Positions 8,675 through 17,617 of a stretch of DNA of 64,000 nucleotides are shown in pieces. Origin of the DNA: Nitrospira sp. (GTDB lineage Bacteria; Nitrospirota; Nitrospiria; Nitrospirales; Nitrospiraceae); NCBI GenBank assembly GCA_036984305.1, contig BQWY01000001.1:3121501-3185500 (forward strand). The letters are read 5' to 3'. The position numbers were made by a program, and so were the translations under genes. Within the stretch, counting starts at the first letter, position 1; each line of letters opens with the position of its first letter. A model generated the notes under the pieces. It did no database searches. It worked only from the letters and a program-made list of their open reading frames with translations, and was not told the DNA's origin.

Positions 8675-9701
8675 GATCTCCCTCCTCCCGCCAGGGTTGC
8701 GAGCAGTCCGGCACGCGCTTCTGTTCCTTGGGGAAACAGCGGTCCAGACATTCCGGGCACAACCCCCCGTTGAACAATACCTCCGAATGTTCCGTCAGAT
8801 ACGTTTCCAGTTCGTACCACTCGCCGTCGGTGTCTGGAACACGCTTGCACCACGCACACAGATTGATGATCCCCTGCAGGCTGGTTCCTCCCTGAAATTC
8901 CTCGGAGGCTGGTGTGGGATCGCTATAGGGAGCCACCGCGCCTCCTTCCTCGACCGCATCGTGAAGTGTCAGAACCGCACCGAGGATTCCGCCGCTCTCG
9001 TTCGACACCGGCGCTGCGGTACCCTGCACCCGTCGACGAGAATAGTCGCGTCCTATCAAGACGACGCCTTCCAGCGGCACGACATTGCCTTCCGCCATGG
9101 CGCGGAAGGCAGGATTCTGTGACTCGTCCAGCTCAGCGTTGGGTTGCCCGACGAGCAGTGCCATGAGCCCCGCCCCAACGGCCTCCGCTTGAGTCCATCC
9201 GGTCAGCCGCTCCGCCGCGCTGTTCATATACGTGACTGTACCCGCCCGATTCGTCGTGATGATCGCATCATTGACGCAACACACCATCGTGACCAACCAT
9301 CGGATGCTTTCCCGCAAATGGCGATCTTCCCTGGCTCTCGACAATGCCAACTGAACCGTTCGCTGGAGATCGGTAGGCTGGAAAGGCTTCATGACATACC
9401 CAAGCGGGGCGGTCCCCTCTGCCCGTTGCACCGTCTGTTGATCTCCATACGCCGTCAGATAGACGACGGGGACGTCGAGCTGGCGTTGTAGGTACTGCGC
9501 CGTCGCGATGCCGTCCATGCTTCCCTTCAGGACGATGTCCATGAGGACGAGGTCGGGGCCACACTCTTTCGCGCGGCGGATCGCTTCCTCCCCGGATGAT
9601 GCGGTCGCAGGCACGCGATAGCCCAATCGTTCCAGGCTCAACTGGATGTCGCGGGCTACAATCGGTTCATCCTCCACAACTAAAATAGTCGACTGTTCCA
9701 T
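8667..9701 (-). CDS. response regulator with REC, PAS and Cys-motif C-terminal domain
   Basis: A 344-residue cytoplasmic signalling protein. Residues ~5-120 are a CheY-like receiver: acidic pair in VVEDEP, phospho-acceptor Asp in LVLMDIVL, Thr/Ala in YLTAYGD and Lys in YVMKPF. A short coiled helix leads to a PAS domain (residues ~140-255, NDAIITTNRAGTVTYMNSAA). The last ~70 residues hold paired cysteines, LCAWCKRV and LCPECLDRCF, separated by about 30 residues; this block is a recurrent C-terminal module in bacterial PAS and GAF signalling proteins and may bind metal. No DNA-binding or output enzyme domain is present. It starts 3 bp after the kinase stop with RBS AAGAAAGGA. Confidence 0.88.
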   Translation of the reverse strand: MEQSTILVVEDEPIVARDIQLSLERLGYRVPATASSGEEAIRRAKECGPDLVLMDIVLKGSMDGIATAQYLQRQLDVPVVYLTAYGDQQTVQRAEGTAPLGYVMKPFQPTDLQRTVQLALSRAREDRHLRESIRWLVTMVCCVNDAIITTNRAGTVTYMNSAAERLTGWTQAEAVGAGLMALLVGQPNAELDESQNPAFRAMAEGNVVPLEGVVLIGRDYSRRRVQGTAAPVSNESGGILGAVLTLHDAVEEGGAVAPYSDPTPASEEFQGGTSLQGIINLCAWCKRVPDTDGEWYELETYLTEHSEVLFNGGLCPECLDRCFPKEQKRVPDCSQPWREEGDRE

Positions 9702-9704
9702 ACG

Positions 9705-11513
9705 CTACATCCTTTCTTTATAGGCAGCACGAGAAAACGTGATCTGCCACTCCGTTCCGATTCCACTTTGTAGGACAGCTCGGCCGTCCAGCTTTTCTGC
9801 GAGGATCGCCACCAGATCGAGCCCCATCGAATCGGGGCTATGCAATTTCCCGTCCTGTGGGATGCCGTCCCCGTTGTCGCTGACGACCAAGCGGTAGGTC
9901 CCGTCCTCATTGGATCGTAGCTCGAGCCGAATTTCTCCAGTGTGTGCCCGGCAGAAGGCATGTTTCAGACAGTTGGAGACGAGCTCATCGATGATCAATC
10001 CGCACGTCAATCCGGTGTCTAGATCCAACTCAACCGGCTCGACCGAGACCAAGCAGCGGATTTGTGCTGGATCGACGCCATACGCTCGCAAAAGGTGCCC
10101 CATGAGCGTCCGGACGTATTCGTCCATCTGAATGACCGAGAGGTCGGGCGATCGATGCAGCGTATCGTGGAGCAGTGCGATCGAGGTGATCCTGATTTGG
10201 CACTCCCTGAATAGCTGCCCCATCTGAGGATCTTTGATCGTGGACGACTGCAGATTCAGCAGACTCGAGATCAGCTGGAGGTTATTTTTGACTCGGTGAT
10301 GCACCTCGCGCAGTAGACTCTCCTTTTCCTTGAGCGCCTTGCGCAACTGATCCTCTATCTCCTTTCGTTCTGTGAGGTCGAGCGCCGACCCGATGAATCC
10401 GACCACCGTTCCCACGGCGTCCACCCGCGGCACACCTGTGTTCAGCAACCACCGATACTGGCCATCCATCCGACGCAGACGGTATTCCATGCTGAAGGGT
10501 TGCGCGGTCTTCAGCGCGCTCAGGTACGTCTCGAGGCAGCGCGAGCGGTCGTGCCGGTGAACCCCCTCCAGCCAACCCTGCCCCAATTCTTCCGATAGCG
10601 GCCGGCCCGTGAATTCAAGCCACTGCTTGTTGACGAATGTCAGCCGCCCGTCGGCCGCCGCCGTCCACACCATCACCGGAGCCGAATCGGCCATCATGTG
10701 GAATCGCGCCTCGCTCTCACGGAGCGCTGATTCAATTCGTTTACGCTCCGTGATATCCCGAGCAATGGTAGAGGCACCGATGACCTGCCCGTCGTGGTCC
10801 TTCACCGGCGACAGCGTCAACGAGAGGTCGATCCGACGACCGTCTTTTCTCATGCCCATTGCTTCGATATTGCGCACATGGCCTCCCTCCGCAATCGTTG
10901 CTAACATCGCGGGCACCATATCGGGTCGTTCGGATAGAAGAAAACGGGCAATCGGTTGGCCAACGACCTCCGCCGCCGGGTAACCGAATATGGACTCGGC
11001 ACCGTCGTTCCAGCTCATGATGCGGCCGTCGAGCGATTTTCCGATGATCGCGTCATCCGACGACATCACGATGGCCGCCAGCTTGGCGACTGCGACCTGG
11101 TGGCAAGCGGCCAATTTGTCTCGAGCCAGGCCGAGCTCATAGGTTCGTTCGGCCACTTGGCGTTCGATTCGATCGGTGACGCGTCGAAGTTCCGCCTCAT
11201 AGTGATTTCGCCGCAAGCAGAGAACCGCGGTGGCCCAAATAACGACCAACGCCACAACTCGATCGGCTAGCGTGATCCAAAGCAAGCCGCCACCGGCCGA
11301 CAACGCCCATTTCGCAACCACCAGCACCGTGGCCGACGCTGCGACCCACCACGGAGCGCGGGGGCTTGGTAACCACAGACTGATAAGGACCGGAACCACG
11401 TAGAGGATCGGAACGGAGAATCGCGCAGGGGCAGAGGAATCAATGACTGCCACGGCGCCTAATAGAAGGACGATCGTGAGCAGCACGAGAACTGTCGACG
11501 AGGCGATCTTCAT
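9705..11513 (-). CDS. membrane sensor histidine kinase (PAS-PAS-HisKA_2)
   Basis: A 602-residue sensor kinase. The N-terminal ~110 residues contain about four hydrophobic segments ([19 protein letters not shown] onward) with little periplasmic sequence. Two PAS domains follow ([40 protein letters not shown]), each with PAC-like ends ([20 protein letters not shown]). The HisKA_2/HWE-type phosphoacceptor block is [19 protein letters not shown], and the ATPase domain shows the N box and VSDNGDGIP. An upstream extension to 11756 reads as basic, non-membrane sequence, so the ATG at 11513, preceded by AGGTGAAGG, is chosen. It forms an operon with the response regulator and a small exported protein, and is likely the regulator's cognate kinase. 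Confidence 0.9.
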   Translation of the reverse strand: MKIASSTVLVLLTIVLLLGAVAVIDSSAPARFSVPILYVVPVLISLWLPSPRAPWWVAASATVLVVAKWALSAGGGLLWITLADRVVALVVIWATAVLCLRRNHYEAELRRVTDRIERQVAERTYELGLARDKLAACHQVAVAKLAAIVMSSDDAIIGKSLDGRIMSWNDGAESIFGYPAAEVVGQPIARFLLSERPDMVPAMLATIAEGGHVRNIEAMGMRKDGRRIDLSLTLSPVKDHDGQVIGASTIARDITERKRIESALRESEARFHMMADSAPVMVWTAAADGRLTFVNKQWLEFTGRPLSEELGQGWLEGVHRHDRSRCLETYLSALKTAQPFSMEYRLRRMDGQYRWLLNTGVPRVDAVGTVVGFIGSALDLTERKEIEDQLRKALKEKESLLREVHHRVKNNLQLISSLLNLQSSTIKDPQMGQLFRECQIRITSIALLHDTLHRSPDLSVIQMDEYVRTLMGHLLRAYGVDPAQIRCLVSVEPVELDLDTGLTCGLIIDELVSNCLKHAFCRAHTGEIRLELRSNEDGTYRLVVSDNGDGIPQDGKLHSPDSMGLDLVAILAEKLDGRAVLQSGIGTEWQITFSRAAYKERM

Positions 11514-11789
11514 GACCTTCACCTGACTCGAGTGAAGAGCAAGGGATATGCCCTTGGGAAAGTCGCGACGCCACGCTCCGTCGTCACGCGAGGCTCGCCG
11601 GTAGACTTTCGTAACGATTACGGCCCCTTTCGACCATGAAGTCGCTCTGTCGCCTGCTCGATCTGAAGCTGTCCAGCCCATACGGAAGGGGGGCCGGACA
11701 AGTGCACGCAGCCGCGTACAGTCCGTTCGCAACGGTGCACAGCAAGACGTGGTCACGACCAGGAGGAGCCGCCTAAAGGCCGTGAGGAT

Positions 11790-12554
11790 CTACTGGAAAT
11801 CTCGATTTTGGAATATCACGCTGGACAGAATCAGGAGCAGGCTCATATACGCCACCCCATAGGCGAGTGTGAGCGCCATGTCGGTAGCGGTGAAAGCGAT
11901 GTGGTGGATGACATGCCCTTTGAGATTGAAGCGATCGAGATTGGGCAGCACATAATACAGCGTATTCAGGATCCCTTGTCCGACCTCCCCCATAAATTTC
12001 TTGCCAAATAGCCTCAGGTCGGACGAAAGGTGGCCGATCACGTAGATGGCGAGCGTGAAGATCGCGCTCAAGGTGGCGCTGCTGAACGTCGAGAATAACA
12101 ACGCCACGGCTGTGACCACGAGACATTCGAGATAAATCAAGGCCACTGCCTTGAACAAGATCCCTTCTACGGGAACCTGCTTGAGCCACAGTACGAGCAA
12201 GAGACCTACGACCATCACGCATGTGTTGACCAATAATGTAATGGCCAGGCCACAGAATTTGCCCGTCAGAAACTCGTAGCGCGGAACGGGCTTGGAGACA
12301 ATCGTGTAGATGGTTTTCTTCTCGATCTCCTTGCTCACCAAGCCGATGCCCACGAAGATGGCGATCAACACACCGAAGATGTTGATACTTCCCAAGCCGA
12401 TATCGAGAATGAGCCGCTCATAGTCTCCCAACGTGAGCCTGGAGAGCACAATCGAACTCCCGATCATGAGCAAGGCAAAGATCAGCAAGTTATAGAGGAG
12501 CTTTTCGCGAAGGTTTTCCCGAAATGTATTGAGTGCGATGGAGAGGATTCTCAT
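11790..12554 (-). CDS. ABC-2 type permease, PilI-like
   Basis: A 254-residue inner-membrane permease with six hydrophobic segments and the ABC-2 opening MRILSIALNTFRENLREKLL. Its start overlaps the stop of the upstream ATPase gene by one base (TAATG), so the two are co-translated and surely form one transporter. In Myxococcus xanthus the genes pilG-pilH-pilI, next to pilA, encode an accessory protein, an ABC ATPase and its membrane partner, all needed for type IV pilus assembly; the order here is pilA, unknown, ATPase, permease. I therefore read it as PilI-like, but generic Nos/Ccm-type ABC-2 exporters look alike, so no gene symbol is given. Confidence 0.82.
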   Translation of the reverse strand: MRILSIALNTFRENLREKLLYNLLIFALLMIGSSIVLSRLTLGDYERLILDIGLGSINIFGVLIAIFVGIGLVSKEIEKKTIYTIVSKPVPRYEFLTGKFCGLAITLLVNTCVMVVGLLLVLWLKQVPVEGILFKAVALIYLECLVVTAVALLFSTFSSATLSAIFTLAIYVIGHLSSDLRLFGKKFMGEVGQGILNTLYYVLPNLDRFNLKGHVIHHIAFTATDMALTLAYGVAYMSLLLILSSVIFQNRDFQ

Positions 12555-13519
12555 TAGGCGGCTCGTTCAAGCACGCGGTGAGACTTCACTTGTTCCATGA
12601 ACAGATCTTCGAGCGAGCGCCGCTGCGGGACCAGGGAAATCAGATTGGCTTTCGCCGCACGGACGATCTCCAACGCACTGCCGACCTGATCCTGGCCCTT
12701 TAGCGCAATGAGGGTCTGTACACCCTGGACCACGACGCGATCCGAAAGCAAGCGGAGACGCGCCAGTCCTTCGGATTCGATGCCTTCGACGATCATTTCC
12801 ACCGACTCCGTCGCGCCGTTTTGAACCAGGTCGCTCACTCGGCCACAGGCCACCAGCCTTCCCTTCAGAATGATAGCCACCCGATCGCACAGCATTTCGG
12901 CGTCGTGCAGAATATGCGAACTAAAAAAGATGGTTTTCCCTGATCCTTTGAGATGCAGGATCAGATCTCGGATCTCCTTTCGACCGACGGGGTCGAGACC
13001 CGACATCGGCTCATCCAGCACGACCAACTCGGGATCGTTGATCAACGCCTGTGCAATGCCGACCCGCTGCAGCATCCCTTTCGAAAATTTCCGCAGCTGC
13101 AGATGCCGCACGTGTGACATGCCGACCATCTCCAAGAGGTCGGAGACCCGCCGTTCGAGGAGGTCGCCCCGCAAGCCGAACAGGTGTCCGTAGAAACGGA
13201 GGAACTCGGCACCGGTGAGATAGTCATAAAAATAAGGCGACTCCGGAAGAAATCCCAACCGGCGACGCGCATCGAGCGAACCGATTTGACGGCCGAACAG
13301 CCAGGCTGTGCCACTCGTGGGATAGATCAACCCCATCAACATCTTGAGGGTCGTCGTTTTCCCGGCACCATTTGGTCCGAGGAAACCGAATACTTCTCCT
13401 CGGCGGACCTCCAAATCCAATTGCTGGACGGCCGTGACTTTCCGGCCCCAAAAGCCCACCTTGAAGGTCTTGCTGAGCGCTTCCACTTTCAGCACACTCT
13501 CGGAAATCGTATCCCTCAT
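12554..13519 (-). CDS. ABC transporter ATP-binding protein, PilH-like
   Basis: A 321-residue ABC ATPase of the CcmA/DrrA class. Visible are Walker A GPNGAGKTTTLKMLMG (residue ~52), the Q-loop region LGFLPESPYFYDYLTG, the signature FSKGMLQRVGIAQAL, Walker B LVVLDEPMSGLDP and the switch His in FFSSHILHDAE. A C-terminal ~85-residue extension is typical for exporters with ABC-2 permeases. The start codon comes directly after the stop of the upstream gene (TGA-ATG) and its stop overlaps the permease start. Location directly downstream of pilA suggests the PilGHI-type pilus-assembly transporter. Confidence 0.87.
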   Translation of the reverse strand: MRDTISESVLKVEALSKTFKVGFWGRKVTAVQQLDLEVRRGEVFGFLGPNGAGKTTTLKMLMGLIYPTSGTAWLFGRQIGSLDARRRLGFLPESPYFYDYLTGAEFLRFYGHLFGLRGDLLERRVSDLLEMVGMSHVRHLQLRKFSKGMLQRVGIAQALINDPELVVLDEPMSGLDPVGRKEIRDLILHLKGSGKTIFFSSHILHDAEMLCDRVAIILKGRLVACGRVSDLVQNGATESVEMIVEGIESEGLARLRLLSDRVVVQGVQTLIALKGQDQVGSALEIVRAAKANLISLVPQRRSLEDLFMEQVKSHRVLERAA

Positions 13520-14461
13520 TCAGTCGGCCCTTTTCTTTGCTTCCGATCCAGGTTCGGCGAACATCTTCAATCGATGAGGATGTTCGCTGCTAGAAATCCG
13601 GCCGGTGCCTTCTTCCAAAAGGTATCTGCCGCCGAATGGTTCCTGCGGCAATTCCCTCACGTACCCTTTAGTGATGAGTTCGCCTAGTTGATCCGGATAG
13701 CGGTGCTCACGAGCACGAAACCGTGAGGTCGCCGCCTCCAACAAGCGAATGTCTCGCTCGAGCATAACCTCTTTGATGTGATGCTCCAAAGATTCTTTGA
13801 TTCTCTGGTCGTCGGTTTGATCGTGCATCTGGACGAGGAAACTCAGCGCAAACTCGGGATTGCCTGCCTGCGCCGACATATGTGAAACCATGTGCACGAC
13901 CCAGGGCGGGGGGTTCCCTTCCCCTTGTGCCGCTTGCCGTGCAGACTCGACAGCATGCTCCACGTCACCGAGGTGAAAATAGTAGTTGTAGGCCATCAGA
14001 TAGGGTAGGTACCAATGTTTCAGGCCTGCCCCGATGCCTTTTGCCAACAGACGATTACTTAGAGCAGGTTGATTGGCCAACTCTACCATCACGATCCCAC
14101 CGACTTTGAAAGCATACTCGTAATGGTCATCGAGGGTCGTAATCACATCGAACGCGTGATAAAGCCACTCGTATTCATCGCCGGTGTTGGTGGGCTTCCC
14201 GAGAACCTGGAGCGTCCGGAGCCACAACAGATCGGCGCCCAAATGATGGTAGCCCAGCAACACCGGCTTGAGGTACTCGCCCTTGGGAAGATGTGCGAGG
14301 TCCTCGATTTTTGACAGGACTGGATCTCGGCGTTGATCGAGGGATTCTTGAAGGCCATAGATTGCGACGAGCAGCAGCAGGCTCACACTGCACGTCGTCA
14401 CCCAAACCATCTGTTTTGAGAGATGCTGCGATAGCGCTGGCAGGCCTGGCACTGGATTCAT
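13520..14461 (-). CDS. membrane-anchored helical repeat protein, position of PilG
   Basis: A 313-residue protein with one N-terminal transmembrane segment (VWVTTCSVSLLLLVAIYGL, residues ~20-38); the rest would be periplasmic or cytoplasmic and is rich in amphipathic, TPR-like helices (YHHLGADLLWLRTLQVLG; YYFHLGDVEHAVESARQAA). I do not recognise a named domain. It lies between pilA and an ABC ATPase/permease pair and is translationally linked to them, matching the position of pilG in the Myxococcus pilGHI locus. A role in pilus assembly is inferred from place, not from sequence motifs. Confidence 0.75.
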   Translation of the reverse strand: MNPVPGLPALSQHLSKQMVWVTTCSVSLLLLVAIYGLQESLDQRRDPVLSKIEDLAHLPKGEYLKPVLLGYHHLGADLLWLRTLQVLGKPTNTGDEYEWLYHAFDVITTLDDHYEYAFKVGGIVMVELANQPALSNRLLAKGIGAGLKHWYLPYLMAYNYYFHLGDVEHAVESARQAAQGEGNPPPWVVHMVSHMSAQAGNPEFALSFLVQMHDQTDDQRIKESLEHHIKEVMLERDIRLLEAATSRFRAREHRYPDQLGELITKGYVRELPQEPFGGRYLLEEGTGRISSSEHPHRLKMFAEPGSEAKKRAD

Positions 14462-14476
14462 AAGTACAGTCCGTCT

Positions 14477-14512
14477 AAAAACGGTCCACCCCGACGACCG
14501 AGATCGTCGGGG
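14477..14512 (-). terminator. terminator between pilA and downstream genes
   Basis: On the minus strand a 9-bp perfect stem (CCCCGACGA with TCGTCGGGG, 14489-14512, 6-base loop) is followed after a few bases by TTTTT (complement of 14477-14481). It sits 26 bp after the pilA stop. Partial read-through would give abundant pilin mRNA and lower expression of the following transporter genes, a common arrangement for major pilins. Confidence 0.75.
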
Positions 14513-14537
14513 CGGAATGTGCGGTGCACTTACCGAG

Positions 14538-15158
14538 CTAGAACATGCTCGGTGAGGAACACTGCGTCACGCTCTGTGCATCGCTGACCCCGAAGAGGGA
14601 CCAGTTAGCATCGCCATCCAAATTGGACGCCGCCGTCGCAATGTAGGAAGGGGGCGAAGGAGCTCCAGCATTGGCGCCGGTGGCCATAACCTGCTGCCCA
14701 AGCTGGCAGGCCTGGGTCACAGCTGGCGGTACAGGCACAATGGTATCGATGGCATAGCTAAAGAATACGTTGCCCGTCGCTGCGAAGCCCAGATCGGGGA
14801 ATACGCCAATGCTTCCCGGACCGGCGGCCTGACACCACGTCACGCCGGCAGCGAGAGCAGTTGGGACCTGATTGACGTTGTTCCAGGCCACCGAGATCGC
14901 CTTAGTACCGGCAACCGGAACCGCAGCGCTTACTCCCGGATTGGGCAGAATCGCCATATAGCAACCAAACAACCCGTTGTGGGACGTTTCCGACGAGCGG
15001 ATACCGCCCAGGTTCGTCCGCGCCTCGGACTGGCGCGACTTCAACTGGTACGTCAAGAAGTTGGGAATCGCGATGGCCGCCAAGATACCGATGATGGCCA
15101 CCACGATCATCAACTCGATCAGGGTGAAGCCCTTCTTACTGTGCAACATCTTCAACAT
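14538..15158 (-). CDS. pilA: type IV pilin (major pilin PilA)
   Basis: A 206-residue prepilin. The short basic leader MLKMLHSKKG is cut by prepilin peptidase before the N-methylated Phe; the mature start FTLIELMIVVAIIGILAAIA carries the invariant Glu5 and the hydrophobic helix that packs the pilus core. The remaining globular part (~150 residues) has three cysteines (GLFGCYMA, VTWCQAAG, TQACQLG) plus a fourth near the C-terminus (VTQCSSPSMF), so one or two disulfides are possible. The ATG at 15158 has an excellent RBS (AAAGGAGGG). An upstream in-frame start at 15212 would add 18 residues before the leader and is rejected. Sigma-54-type promoter and own terminator are visible. Confidence 0.93.
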   Translation of the reverse strand: MLKMLHSKKGFTLIELMIVVAIIGILAAIAIPNFLTYQLKSRQSEARTNLGGIRSSETSHNGLFGCYMAILPNPGVSAAVPVAGTKAISVAWNNVNQVPTALAAGVTWCQAAGPGSIGVFPDLGFAATGNVFFSYAIDTIVPVPPAVTQACQLGQQVMATGANAGAPSPPSYIATAASNLDGDANWSLFGVSDAQSVTQCSSPSMF

Positions 15159-15283
15159 GGAACCCTCCTTTGTGTTGTGACTGAACCCGCAACCACCGAC
15201 GCGCTCTCTCACCGCTTCTCCGACGCGCTTGCCCCGTGAGCAAGTGGGCTAGCGAAGCGTTCGAATCCATTGCGTCGCAGTAA

Positions 15284-15300
15284 AAGCAGGTTCCGTGCCG
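15284..15300 (-). promoter_or_regulatory. sigma-54 (-24/-12) promoter of pilA
   Basis: On the minus strand the sequence CGGCACGGAACCTGCTT matches the sigma-54 consensus TGGCACG-N4-TTGCW, with the essential GG and GC dinucleotides spaced by exactly 10 bases. Transcription would start about 12 bp downstream, leaving a leader of ~115 nt before the pilA ATG at 15158. pilA genes in Myxococcus, Geobacter and Pseudomonas are driven by RpoN, so this is expected. An enhancer-binding regulator site should lie further upstream, in 15300-15600; I could not identify one. Confidence 0.72.
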
Positions 15301-15655
15301 TCTCCGCCTACAAACAGAACTCATTGAATTCCGGTCCTGTCTCGATGCTGATCAGGTCTGACTGGACCTGAGCTCCATGGTCAAACCTTCCGCTCCTCGC
15401 ACGTTTCAGGACCAAATTTTGTCACTCTCCTCCTCGCCTGACCAGGAAAACCGCTTTTTGTGATGGGCAAAATGCCCTACGGTGCCGCGAGACAAGCGAC
15501 GCAATCTACAAACCATCCTGAAATCGCGCTCATTGTTTTCTAGTAGGCACGTAAAGAGCGTGTTCCAAGCGTACGAACGCGTGGAGGACTGCTAGGAATT
15601 CAACTCGTGTGAATGAAACTAGTGCGGATCGGTGAGCAAGGATTGCGGGGGTAAG
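15301..15655 (-). other. pilA upstream region, no gene seen
   Basis: About 350 bp between the pilA promoter and the end of the TPR lipoprotein gene. It shows stretches of lower GC (15400-15560) and no frame with coding character on either strand. It is the expected place for activator binding sites of the sigma-54 promoter. Confidence 0.45.
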
Positions 15656-17548
15656 TTACTGCGCTATCGTCGTCGACGTGTGAGACGGAGCCGCGACGCT
15701 TTGCTGGGCTTTTCGCTTGGCTTGTTTGATCCGCTCCTCGGCGGATGCATCGTTCAGGCCCGAATCCCGAAAGCGTTCGAGCAGCTTCACATTGTTGGGA
15801 TCCAATTCCAATGAATGCAACCACGCCTCTTTGGCCTCGCCGCGATGATTCTGCATGAAGTAGATTTCGCCGAGGTGCTCGTAAATGACCGGGTCATCAC
15901 CGACTAGGGCCACAGCCTTCTTCAATTCGATCATGGCCTCGTCGAGTCGTCCCTTTTTGAAGAAGGCCCATCCCAAGCTGTCCACATAGTATCCGTTGTT
16001 GGGTTTGAGAGAGACCGCACGCTGAGTCAACGAGACCGCTTCGTCGATGTTGATTCCCCGCTCGGCATAACTGTATCCGAGGTAATTCAAGGCATCCGCA
16101 TGCTTGGGGTCCAACTGGAGAGCCTTTTCCATGGCACTGACAAGGTCGTCGAAACGATTGAGCTTGTCGTACGCCGTTCCTAGGTTGAAATGCAGGTCGG
16201 CATTTGCCGGATGGTTCGCAATCCCTTCTTGAAACGCACGCAAAGCGGGCTCGAACTGCTCGGCTTGCAGATAGGTGAGCCCCAACAACAGATATCCGTC
16301 CGGCTGCTTGGGATTCAACGCCACTGCTTCCTTGAGCTGCACGACCGCGTCCTGCCAGCGCTTTTGCCGATACAGCAAGAAACCATAGTGAAGCCGGCTG
16401 TCGAAATAGGTAGGATCGCGTCGCACATTCTCTTCGTATGCCCGTATCGCTTCGTCGAATTGCTTGTTTTCTTCGTACATCAAGGCTTGATAGTCGCGGA
16501 CGCGAAGTTCCCCCGGCCGCTCCTTCAAAATCGCATCGAGCTTTTCGATGGCCTTTTGATACTCCTTCATTTCGCCGAAGATCAGGCTCATGCGCAGTTG
16601 AGCATCGAGATCGCCCGGATCGAGCGCCGTCATTTCCTCGAGCTCGTGCAGCGCTTCGGGATACGAGCGCGATTGCAGATACAGTCGGATCAACTGCTGG
16701 CGTATTTCGCGACCGTTCGGATTCACCTGAGTCAGATACTTTCGATATACGGCGATGGCCCGGTCGACCTGGTGTCCTGCTTCATACACGGCCCCGAGCG
16801 ACAGGTAGGCTTGTTCGAATGACGGGTTGGCTTCGATCGCACGCTCGAATGAAGCAACCGCGCGTTCCGGCTGCCGACGTTCCAAGGCGAGGCGGCCGAG
16901 ATAGAAATGCGCCAGTGGCGACGAGGGCGATTCCTTGAGCCCCTCTTGAAAGGACGCTTCGGCCTCCTCAAACCGCTTTAGGTTCGTCAGCAGCAGGCCC
17001 TTCGCGAAATAGACGTCGGCACGAGTTGGATCCGCGCGATTGGCCATCTCATAAAGTTCGAGGGCCCTCTCGCGCTCCCCGGCTCCGGCATAAATTCCGG
17101 CGAGATGCGACAACGTTTGGGCATCGCCGACCTCTTCGGTACGTACCTGCCCCGCATAACGCATGGCCGCCGCCACATCCCCCATCGAGAAATACAACCC
17201 GGCAAGCCGGACTTTCAGGAAACTCGACGAGGCATCGATATTCAGCGAGGTTTGGTATTCACGAACCGCCGTGTCGAAGTCTTGCGACAGTTCGGCCAGG
17301 TAGCCTCGCATGAAATGGTAGGAGGCTCGCGCCTCCACCGGCTTGGTGGGCTGTGGCTGAGCCGCGGCCACCGGCGCCGAGTTGGCCGCTTCGAGACCAT
17401 CCAATGGCCCGGGAGCGCTTGCGGCACAGGCCGAGATCGTTACCGCTGCGACGGCGAGAAGGAGCACCGACCGGCGGGGGCGGCCGGTGCCCCATAATGC
17501 CGTACTCAACCGCTCTCGTGATTGGAATCGATTCACGGGTATGGACAT
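15656..17548 (-). CDS. large TPR lipoprotein
   Basis: A 630-residue protein with an N-terminal basic region, a hydrophobic segment and a lipobox-like VTISAC (Cys about residue 41), then a Pro/Ala linker and roughly fifteen 34-residue TPR motifs covering residues ~75-600 (examples: AHFYLGRLALERRQPERAVA; ADALNYLGYSYAERGINIDE). The FxxLGxxYxxxGxxxxA pattern repeats without obvious breaks. Such proteins act as envelope scaffolds, for example in outer-membrane assembly, polysaccharide export or peptidoglycan machinery; nothing here selects one. No clear ribosome binding site stands before the ATG at 17548, so the start is uncertain. It lies 69 bp downstream of dnaB and may be read with it. Confidence 0.85.
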   Translation of the reverse strand: MSIPVNRFQSRERLSTALWGTGRPRRSVLLLAVAAVTISACAASAPGPLDGLEAANSAPVAAAQPQPTKPVEARASYHFMRGYLAELSQDFDTAVREYQTSLNIDASSSFLKVRLAGLYFSMGDVAAAMRYAGQVRTEEVGDAQTLSHLAGIYAGAGERERALELYEMANRADPTRADVYFAKGLLLTNLKRFEEAEASFQEGLKESPSSPLAHFYLGRLALERRQPERAVASFERAIEANPSFEQAYLSLGAVYEAGHQVDRAIAVYRKYLTQVNPNGREIRQQLIRLYLQSRSYPEALHELEEMTALDPGDLDAQLRMSLIFGEMKEYQKAIEKLDAILKERPGELRVRDYQALMYEENKQFDEAIRAYEENVRRDPTYFDSRLHYGFLLYRQKRWQDAVVQLKEAVALNPKQPDGYLLLGLTYLQAEQFEPALRAFQEGIANHPANADLHFNLGTAYDKLNRFDDLVSAMEKALQLDPKHADALNYLGYSYAERGINIDEAVSLTQRAVSLKPNNGYYVDSLGWAFFKKGRLDEAMIELKKAVALVGDDPVIYEHLGEIYFMQNHRGEAKEAWLHSLELDPNNVKLLERFRDSGLNDASAEERIKQAKRKAQQSVAAPSHTSTTIAQ

Positions 17549-17617
17549 GGAGGAGGCGCAATGTCCTCGAAACAGGATTCGGCCTGCCTGGATTATAACG
17601 GGTCGAAGGAAGAGCGG

